NCBI GenBank assembly: GCA_902476765.1
Contig: CABSEJ010000023.1
Coordinates: 1-28,213, forward strand
Length of the DNA: 28,213 nt
Source: an uncultured Blautia sp.
GTDB lineage: Bacteria > Bacillota > Clostridia > Lachnospirales > Lachnospiraceae
Direction: 5' to 3'
The notes below the pieces were generated by a model. That model saw nothing but the letters and a program-made list of their open reading frames with translations. It was not told the DNA's origin and searched no databases. Of the stretch, positions 22,512 to 28,213 are shown in pieces (position 1 is the first letter of the stretch; each line of letters starts with the position of its first letter). Made by a program: the position numbers and the translations under genes.

Positions 22512-23724
22512 AAAGCTGAGGATTAAATTTACAGCAGCAGCGGCAGGTGCGGTTTTTCTGGTGCTGGCTGTTGTCTTGACCATAATCAACGTTATGAATT
22601 ACCGGCAGGTTTTATGGGATGCAGATACGGTGCTGGATATTTTGTCTGAGCATCAGGGAAGATTTCCGGAGAATCTGCCCAGGCCCCCTAAGGCGGAGGA
22701 ATTTCACATGTCTCCGGAAGCTCCTTATGAATCCAGATATTTTTCTGTAGAACTGACAACAGAGGGCAGGGTTTTGGAGACGGATACAGGGAAGATTGCG
22801 GCCATTGATGAGAATACGGCCAGAGAGCTTGGGAAAACAGTGCTGGAGAAACCCAAAAGCCAGGGATTTGCGGCGGATTACCGTTACAAAAAGCAGGTAA
22901 CAGGAAAAGGCAGCATACTGATAATTTTTCTGGACTGTCAAAGAAGTCTGTCCACCTTCCGAAGCTTTCTGCTGACCAGCATTTTTGTGGCAGTTTTGGG
23001 GATTTTTGCAGTCTGTATCTTTTTGATACTGGTATCGAAACGGATTGTCAGGCCCTTTGCAGAAAGCTATGAAAAACAGAAGCGGTTTATTACAGATGCG
23101 GGACATGAAATCAAGACCCCTCTTACTATCATTGACGCAGATGCGGCGGTAATGGAAATGGAAGAGGGGGAAAACGAATGGCTCCAGGATATTCAGAAGC
23201 AGACCCGGCGGCTGAAGGAACTGACCAATGACTTGATTTATCTTTCCAAAATGGAGGAGGGGCAGGGTCAGATGCAGAAAGTGGAATTTCCTATTTCAGA
23301 GCTGGCTCAGGACATGGCGGAGTCATTTCAGGCTTTGGCTAAAGCCGGAAATAAAACCTTTCAGTATCATATAGAGCCTATGGTAAGCTGCTGCGGAGAG
23401 CCAAAGGCCATAGGACGGATGCTTTCGGTTTTATTGGATAACGCTATGAAATACTCTGACGAAAATGGCCGCATTTCCTTTACTTTGGAAAAGAAAGGAA
23501 AAAATATCAGCATACGGGTATTTAATACCGCCACGTCTGTGGACCGGGAGCAGCTTTCCCATATTTTTGACCGTTTTTACCGCATGGACCAGTCCAGAAA
23601 TTCAGAAACCGGAGGATACGGAATAGGCCTTTCTATTGCTAAGGCCGTAGCAGAGGCCCATAAAGGGAAAATTACCGTATCCTCAGAAGATGGAAAGTCT
23701 CTGACCTTCCATGTGATACTTTAG
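22504..23724 (+). CDS. Sensor histidine kinase
   Basis: A 406-residue membrane kinase paired with the OmpR-type regulator. Membrane segment 1 (about 10-30) and segment 2 (about 155-177) flank an extracytoplasmic sensor of about 120 residues. There is no obvious HAMP domain. HisKA has DAGHEIKTPLTII with His201. The ATPase has the N-box LLDNAMKYSDENG (Asn313), the F-box FDRFYRMD and the G-box TGGYGIGLSIAKAV. The ATG at 22504 follows GGAGG with six bases between and overlaps the regulator's end. The sensor is larger than in intramembrane-sensing BceS-type kinases, so direct ligand binding is possible. An oppositely oriented ATPase gene separates it from the ABC genes. Confidence 0.93.
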   Translation: MIRKLRIKFTAAAAGAVFLVLAVVLTIINVMNYRQVLWDADTVLDILSEHQGRFPENLPRPPKAEEFHMSPEAPYESRYFSVELTTEGRVLETDTGKIAAIDENTARELGKTVLEKPKSQGFAADYRYKKQVTGKGSILIIFLDCQRSLSTFRSFLLTSIFVAVLGIFAVCIFLILVSKRIVRPFAESYEKQKRFITDAGHEIKTPLTIIDADAAVMEMEEGENEWLQDIQKQTRRLKELTNDLIYLSKMEEGQGQMQKVEFPISELAQDMAESFQALAKAGNKTFQYHIEPMVSCCGEPKAIGRMLSVLLDNAMKYSDENGRISFTLEKKGKNISIRVFNTATSVDREQLSHIFDRFYRMDQSRNSETGGYGIGLSIAKAVAEAHKGKITVSSEDGKSLTFHVIL

Positions 23725-23727
23725 CCT

Positions 23728-23786
23728 TTCGGAACAAGGTCACCCATATCCTCTTCAGATAAGAGTAAGTGCGGCCTTGTTCTGAA
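23728..23786. terminator. Hairpin between convergent genes
   Basis: TTCGGAACAAGG (23728-23739) pairs with CCTTGTTCTGAA (23775-23786), 12 bp with one G-U and a large loop. It sits exactly between the stops of the kinase and the oppositely oriented ATPase. No T run follows on either strand, so termination is only likely by position. Confidence 0.5.
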
Positions 23787-23796
23787 GGGCAAGGTT

Positions 23797-25092
23797 TCAG
23801 ATACAGAAGGCGGCATAGAGAGGTACTGTTTTTTTGCCGTCCTCAAAACTGAAATTTTTTGCAGAAAGCTTGATAGCATAATCAGGCTTATAGGTTTCTA
23901 TATAGACCTTTAAGCTTTTGGCTCTGGTATTGTCTGCAGATTTGACTTCAATAGGAATGAGTCTGCCTTCACGCTGGATGATAAAATCGATTTCAGCCCC
24001 ACGTGGAGATTCCCAGTAGTAGGTTTGATAGCCGTTAATCGTGAGCTGGACATTCACATAGTTTTCGGCCATACCGCCTTTAAAATCATTTATTTCTTCT
24101 ACCATATAGAGAATATCGTTTGCCGCCAAGTCTTTTTTTGCACAGAGAAGTCCCAGGTCTGAAACATAGATTTTGAAAGCGTCAATATCACGGTAGTTTT
24201 CAAGAGGCTTCTTGATTTGCTCTGTCTTGTAAACCTGGGAAACAATACCAGACAGGCAGAGCCATTGAATGGAATTTTCAAATTCTGCGGCTCTCCCCCC
24301 TTTCTTTATCAGTTTATATTGAAAACGGGTGTTTTTCTTAGATAATTGAACGGTAATGTTATCGTAAACAAGCCTTGTTTTCTTGATTTCATTTAATGTA
24401 TTATACTTGCTCATATCGTTCAGATAGCTTTGTAAAATAGTATTCTGGGTATGACGCACAAGGATATAATCTTTCGTTTCCACAAACTGCATTACACATT
24501 CCGGCATCCCCCCGATGACCAGATACTGCCGGTAAAGCTCCATTGCTCTGTCATGGAGGGCAGAGGGCAAAGGGGTATCTGTCTTAAAGCATTTCTTGAT
24601 TTGCTCTACAAGTGTATCTTCGCCCCAGGCCAACATAAATTCCTCCATATCCATAGGATACAGTGTTTTTATATCTACCTTTCCCACAGGAAAGGAAAAG
24701 CTGGCCCTGTTGACTGCTACACCCAGAAGACTGCCGGCTACAATAACATGGTATTCTGGTGCATCTTCACAGAAATATTTAAGACTTGTCAAAGCCCTTT
24801 CACAGAGCTGTACTTCGTCAAAAACTATCAGGGTTTTTTCCCTGACTATAGTCTGTTGTGCAATATGGGACAGAATCGGTATCAGATAATCAGGGCTGAT
24901 ATTTTCTTCAAAGGTTTTATTTAGTTTTGGGTTAGTCTCAAAATTGAAGTAGGCTACATTTTCATAATTGGTACGTCCAAATTCCAGGATAGAATAAGTC
25001 TTACCCACCTGCCTTGCCCCTTGCAGAATAAGGGGTTTACGATAAGAACTGTGTTTCCAGGTTTCTAAAAAATTTATGATTTTCCGATACAT
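23797..25092 (-). CDS. AAA ATPase with DUF4143
   Basis: A 431-residue protein of the widespread archaeal/bacterial AAA-14 plus DUF4143 family. Walker A is QGARQVGKT (about 24-32), Walker B LIVFDEVQ (about 88-95), and sensor VIVAGSLLGVAVNRASFSF lies near 120-140. The DUF4143 part ends in AEIDFIIQREGRLIPIEVKS, a PD-(D/E)xK-nuclease-like motif (D...E-V-K), close to the C-terminus. Function is unproven in the family; roles in defence or regulation have been suggested. The start at 25092 is an ATG with AAAGGAGG seven bases ahead; a TTG at 25098 would overlap the site. It is transcribed from its own promoter against its neighbours and splits a two-component/ABC module, which looks like an insertion. 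Confidence 0.9.
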   Translation of the reverse strand: MYRKIINFLETWKHSSYRKPLILQGARQVGKTYSILEFGRTNYENVAYFNFETNPKLNKTFEENISPDYLIPILSHIAQQTIVREKTLIVFDEVQLCERALTSLKYFCEDAPEYHVIVAGSLLGVAVNRASFSFPVGKVDIKTLYPMDMEEFMLAWGEDTLVEQIKKCFKTDTPLPSALHDRAMELYRQYLVIGGMPECVMQFVETKDYILVRHTQNTILQSYLNDMSKYNTLNEIKKTRLVYDNITVQLSKKNTRFQYKLIKKGGRAAEFENSIQWLCLSGIVSQVYKTEQIKKPLENYRDIDAFKIYVSDLGLLCAKKDLAANDILYMVEEINDFKGGMAENYVNVQLTINGYQTYYWESPRGAEIDFIIQREGRLIPIEVKSADNTRAKSLKVYIETYKPDYAIKLSAKNFSFEDGKKTVPLYAAFCI

Positions 25093-25121
25093 AGCCAAAC
25101 CTCCTTTTGTATTCTAAATAT

Positions 25122-25150
25122 AGTATAGTGATATTATGTGTAAAAATCAA
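25122..25150 (-). promoter_or_regulatory. Promoter of the AAA/DUF4143 ATPase gene
   Basis: On the minus strand TTGATT (25150-25145), a 17-bp spacer and TATACT (25127-25122), about 30 bp before the start codon. Confidence 0.6.
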
Positions 25151-25270
25151 TAGAATTATCGATGAAATTTGCATTAAAATACACGAAAATTATTTAATAT
25201 GTACCATTATTTGACATAATAATAGAGTCTTAATTTTTTCACTGAATTTTCACATCTCTCCTAAAAAGTT

Positions 25271-25302
25271 TTTAAGTTGATTTAAGGTAGGCTGTTTATA
25301 CT
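25271..25302 (+). promoter_or_regulatory. OmpR-type binding repeat and promoter of the FtsX/ABC operon
   Basis: TTTAAG at 25271-25276 and again at 25281-25286 (10-bp period), with TATACT (25297-25302) as the -10. There is no good -35; the second repeat ends 10 bp before the -10, as in promoters activated by OmpR/PhoB-family regulators. The likely binder is the regulator encoded at 21837. Confidence 0.6.
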
Positions 25303-25330
25303 ACGGGAGAACTTCAAAACAGGAGAGAGG

Positions 25331-27004
25331 ATGAAATCCATGTATATTTTTAAAAATGCACTGAGAAATGTTTCAAAATCCAAGGGGAGAAATATTCTCA
25401 TAGGAATTATTGTATTTATTATTTCCTTCGCAGCCTGTGTCTCCCTGTCCATTCAGGCAGCCTCAGATGATGCGGCCAGGGAAGCCATGGAGGATTTGAG
25501 AATCACCGCTCAGATAAGCGTGGACAGAGAAGCCATGATGCAGGGAATGGACAGTATGGAGGACAGACAGGCAGCTCTGGAAGGCGGCCAGGACTTAACC
25601 TTAGAGGAATTGGAAACCTATGCAGAGGCGGAAAGTGTGGCTGACTTTTATTATACAGCCTCCGCTTCTTTAAATGGAGAATCCCTGGAGCCTCTGGACA
25701 TGACAGGTATCCAGGAGGACAGCCAGGAAGATACGGAAGAATCCGGTCAAAACAGCCAGGAGGGCCAGATGCAGATGCCTCAGGGCATGGAGATGCCGGG
25801 AATCCAGGACAGCCAGGGAATGGGCGGCGGCCGTATGGGTACCCAGGGAGATTTTACCCTGACGGGATACAGCTCTGACGCTGCTATGACAGATTTTATT
25901 GACGGGGCCAGCGCCATTACAGAGGGAGAAATGTTTGCCGAGGGTACGGCAGACAATACCTGTGTCATCAATTCGGAGCTGGCTGCCTACAATGATTTGG
26001 CTGTGGGAGATACCATTACCCTTGCCAATCCCAATGAGGAAAGCGAAACCTATACTTTAACTATCTGCGGCATTTATGAAAAGGAAAGCCAGGGAGATTC
26101 CGCCTTTGGCATGATGGGCGGTTTTATGGCAGGGGCAGACAGCTCTAACCAGATTTATACCAGTTATCAGACCCTGGAAGGAATTTTAAGCCAGTCTGAG
26201 GAAGCCGCAGTGACGGAAACAGACAGTGAGACGGGGCAGACCACCACCACAGCCCTTCAGTCCATGTTAAACGGCAGCTATGCCTTTGATTCCGTGGAGG
26301 ACTATGAAAGCTTCCAGGAAGAGGTAAAGGATATGGGACTGTCAGAGAATTACACCGTATCCTCCAGCGACCTTTCCTCTTATGAGGAGAGCCTGAAGCC
26401 TCTGGAAAATTTAAGCGAGTACGCAGGCTATTTCCTGCTGGTGATTATGGTTATCGGCGCCGCAATTTTGATTGTTCTTCACATTTTTGCTATTCGGGAG
26501 CGGAAGTATGAGATTGGAGTGCTGGCGGCTATAGGCATGAAGAAATGGAAGATTGCCCTGCAGTTTCTGCTGGAATCTCTCTGTGTGACTTTCTTAGGGC
26601 TTCTGATAGGGGCGGCGGCAGGAGCCGTGTCCTCTGTGCCGGTGACAAATACTCTGCTGGAGCAGCAGATAGAAAGCTCCTCCCAGGACAGCCGGAATCA
26701 GCGTTTTGGCCGGGAAATGGGAGGCTTTGACCCAGGAGAAATGCCGGATGGCATAGGAGGCGGCCAGGAAGAAGGAAGCCAGGAGGGCCAGCCGACAGGA
26801 GAGGGAGAACAGCCTCAGGGCGGCAGTATGCCGGTGTTTGAGGAGGCTTCTGCTTATATCAGCAGCATTTCCTCCGCCACAGATTTCCAGGTGATTCTGG
26901 AAATGGCCGGAATCGGTATTTTACTGACTATTGTGTCCGGCTGTACGGCCCTTATCTTTATTATGCGCTATGACCCGCTGCGGATACTGAGCAATCGGGA
27001 TTAG
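25331..27004 (+). CDS. FtsX/MacB-type ABC permease with a low-complexity extracellular part
   Basis: A 557-residue permease with four membrane segments: about 21-43, 367-390, 407-431 and 520-546. A large extracytoplasmic domain lies between segments 1 and 2 and contains a Met-, Gln- and Gly-rich stretch (about 135-170: GQMQMPQGMEMPG, then MGGGRMG). The loop between segments 3 and 4 is unusually long, about 85 residues, and again rich in Gly, Glu and Gln (GEMPDGIGGGQEEGSQEGQP). The coupling helix REKYEIGVLAAIGMKKWKIA-like segment is typical of the family. AGGAGAGAGG precedes the ATG. It is followed by its ATPase 10 bp later and is probably controlled by the nearby OmpR-type system. The substrate is unknown. 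Confidence 0.88.
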   Translation: MKSMYIFKNALRNVSKSKGRNILIGIIVFIISFAACVSLSIQAASDDAAREAMEDLRITAQISVDREAMMQGMDSMEDRQAALEGGQDLTLEELETYAEAESVADFYYTASASLNGESLEPLDMTGIQEDSQEDTEESGQNSQEGQMQMPQGMEMPGIQDSQGMGGGRMGTQGDFTLTGYSSDAAMTDFIDGASAITEGEMFAEGTADNTCVINSELAAYNDLAVGDTITLANPNEESETYTLTICGIYEKESQGDSAFGMMGGFMAGADSSNQIYTSYQTLEGILSQSEEAAVTETDSETGQTTTTALQSMLNGSYAFDSVEDYESFQEEVKDMGLSENYTVSSSDLSSYEESLKPLENLSEYAGYFLLVIMVIGAAILIVLHIFAIRERKYEIGVLAAIGMKKWKIALQFLLESLCVTFLGLLIGAAAGAVSSVPVTNTLLEQQIESSSQDSRNQRFGREMGGFDPGEMPDGIGGGQEEGSQEGQPTGEGEQPQGGSMPVFEEASAYISSISSATDFQVILEMAGIGILLTIVSGCTALIFIMRYDPLRILSNRD

Positions 27005-27014
27005 GAGGATTTTG

Positions 27015-27659
27015 ATGAGTGTATTAGAGTTAAACCATGTTTCATATTCTTATGAGAGAAAAGGCCCTGTGGTGCTTCAGGACATTTCTTACAGCTTTGA
27101 GAAAGGGAAGCTTTATGCCATAACCGGGAAGTCTGGAGCAGGGAAAACAACTTTGTTGTCCCTGATTTCCGGCCTGGCCCTTCCCACAGAAGGGAAGATT
27201 CTTCTGAACGGCCAGGACATTACCTCTCTGAACCGCTATGAGTACAGAAGCCATGACATAGGGGTGATTTTCCAGAGCTTTAACCTGCTGCCTAAGCTGA
27301 CGGCTTTGGAGAACGTACTGCTTTCCATGGATATTTCCGGATGTAAATATGAAAATAAAAAGGCCCATGCCATGGAGCTGCTGAAAAAGGTGGATATAAG
27401 CGAGAACGAGGCCAACCGGCGGATTTTAAAGCTGTCCGGAGGTCAGCAGCAGAGGGTGGCTATTGCCAGGGCCCTGTCCTATGCGCCGGGAATTCTGGTG
27501 GCCGATGAGCCTACGGGAAACCTGGACCCGGAAACCCAGGAGGAAATCATGAAAATTTTCCTGAACCTGGCCCATAAGGAAGACTGCTGTGTGATTATCG
27601 TGACCCATTCCAGAGAGGTGGCAAAGGCTGCGGACCAGGTGTACCGGTTGGAGGCATAG
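27015..27659 (+). CDS. ABC transporter ATP-binding protein
   Basis: A 214-residue ATPase that powers the preceding permease. Walker A GKSGAGKTT is at 38-46, the Q-loop IFQSFNLLPKL near 85-95, the signature LSGGQQQR at 140-147, Walker B VADEPTGNLDPE near 162-173, and the H-loop VTHSRE. The ATG at 27015 has AGGAGG six bases ahead; a TTG at 27012 is too close to that site. It is shorter than the ATPase at 14135 but of the same MacB/LolD-type family, and the two may be old paralogues. A stem-loop after the stop has its T run on the other strand, so plus-strand termination is weak. Confidence 0.92.
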   Translation: MSVLELNHVSYSYERKGPVVLQDISYSFEKGKLYAITGKSGAGKTTLLSLISGLALPTEGKILLNGQDITSLNRYEYRSHDIGVIFQSFNLLPKLTALENVLLSMDISGCKYENKKAHAMELLKKVDISENEANRRILKLSGGQQQRVAIARALSYAPGILVADEPTGNLDPETQEEIMKIFLNLAHKEDCCVIIVTHSREVAKAADQVYRLEA

Positions 27660-27682
27660 AAAATAATATTGCCTATGAAATG

Positions 27683-27735
27683 AAAAAAATTACCACATCT
27701 GCAGGAGATATAGTGAATATCTGCAGATGTGGTAA
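27683..27735 (-). terminator. Terminator of the LacI-family gene
   Basis: A perfect 15-bp stem (27690-27704 with 27721-27735, TTACCACATCTGCAG) is followed on the minus strand by seven T residues (27689-27683). It lies 20 bp after the LacI-type stop and may also slow plus-strand transcription from the ABC operon. Confidence 0.85.
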
Positions 27736-27755
27736 TATAAACAGGCTTTTATTTT

Positions 27756-28213
27756 CTATTGCTTCGGAAAGCCAGTGCCTGTTCTTTCTGTGGTTTCTCT
27801 CCGAAACAAAATAGGGGTAAGGACCTTATGGATAGGTTCCTTTAGGGGAGCGGGATTCCGTTTTTTTCGTTCATTCATCTGGTCTACCAGGAGGCTTACC
27901 GCCTCTAAGGCCTGTTTTTCCACTTGCTGTCCAATAGTAGAGATGGGAATGACAGCTTCCCTTGAAATCGGTGCGTTGTCGAAGCCTACGATTAAGTAGT
28001 CCTCCGGAAGTGTGCCGTATTTTTTTATCAGAATGTTTAGAAGCACATTGGCATTGGTGTCACTGGAGACAAAAATGCCTTTTTTTAGTCCCTGGTACTC
28101 TTTCTCAAAAGATTCTACAATTTCGTTCAGTTGTTTCTGAGCAGATATATAGTCATTTCCAAGATTGGGGCACAATACCCGGTGGTTCAGGCCATGTTCT
28201 TTACAAAAGTCTA
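27756..28213 (-). CDS. LacI/GalR-family (or GntR-LacI hybrid) repressor, C-terminal part
   Basis: Minus-strand gene whose 5' end lies beyond the window. The visible 152 codons form the second lobe of a periplasmic-binding-protein-like sensor domain, as in LacI/GalR repressors: the segment with FVSSDTNANVLLNIL, then GFDNAPISREAVIPISTIGQ and the helix EKQALEAVSLLVDQM, and a short tail. The HTH is not in view, so a GntR HTH fused to this domain (AraR-type) is also possible. It would bind a sugar or other small ligand. The frame is open to the last base, and a shorter start within the window is not supported by a ribosome site. Confidence 0.85.
   Translation of the reverse strand, partial: DFCKEHGLNHRVLCPNLGNDYISAQKQLNEIVESFEKEYQGLKKGIFVSSDTNANVLLNILIKKYGTLPEDYLIVGFDNAPISREAVIPISTIGQQVEKQALEAVSLLVDQMNERKKRNPAPLKEPIHKVLTPILFRRETTERTGTGFPKQ

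Noticed and set aside
1..28213. tRNA, rRNA, CRISPR array or prophage
   Set aside because: No cloverleaf-like, rRNA-like, regularly repeated or phage structural sequence was seen on either strand by eye.

Overview
The window looks like chromosomal DNA from a Gram-positive gut anaerobe of the Lachnospiraceae, probably Blautia-like. This rests on family content and style, not on a database match: AGGAGG-type ribosome sites, a fruK-fruA set, LytTR/GHKL and OmpR-type two-component systems with FtsX-type ABC exporters, and moderate GC except for the first 1.9 kb, which is much richer in AT.

Layout. 1-2050: an AT-rich module with a BlaI-like repressor, a BlaR1-like M56 membrane protease without a penicillin-binding sensor domain, and a small secreted protein; it ends in a gene remnant and a terminator. 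2140-6067: fructose uptake and phosphorylation (fruK, fruA, a DeoR-type fruR), with a 163-bp palindromic MITE-like element between fruA and fruR. 6070-6950: relics (C-terminus of an opine-dehydrogenase-like gene, another C-terminal scrap, a possible IS3-type end). 6952-9788: an ECF-like sigma factor with a very long C-terminal extension, a HIT hydrolase and a RibD/DHFR-like reductase. 9907-11770: a MarR regulator and a citrate synthase gene broken by an internal deletion; both have the same palindromic operator core upstream. 11869-17376: a LytTR response regulator, a GHKL kinase, and an ABC ATPase plus large permease whose promoter is preceded by two 9-bp direct repeats spaced as for a LytTR regulator. 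17383-18924: a 5'-truncated MATE gene, an acylphosphatase, and a YjbR relic retaining only its two ends. 18931-20498: an MFS exporter behind a 27-codon leader ORF with mutually exclusive pairings. 20608-21743: a 5'-truncated YbaK-type gene and a YhhN/lysoplasmalogenase-like membrane protein. 21837-27659: an OmpR-type regulator and kinase, then (after an oppositely oriented AAA/DUF4143 ATPase) an FtsX-type permease and its ATPase, whose promoter carries a 10-bp-period direct repeat. 27756-end: the C-terminal part of a LacI-family repressor on the minus strand.

How it works together. The fru block is a self-contained PTS fructose operon with its regulator. Two signal-transduction/ABC modules and one MFS pump look like defence against or export of peptides or drugs, each with visible cis-regulatory candidates. 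The stretch is also unusually rich in decaying genes: five clear ones (opine dehydrogenase-like, gltA, MATE, yjbR, ybaK-like) plus two unidentified scraps, which suggests frequent small deletions.

The most interesting candidates for something undescribed are the leader-peptide attenuator in front of the MFS gene, the shared MarR operator linking a regulator to a dead citrate synthase, the 520-residue sigma factor, and the BlaR1-like protease lacking its usual sensor with a secreted partner.
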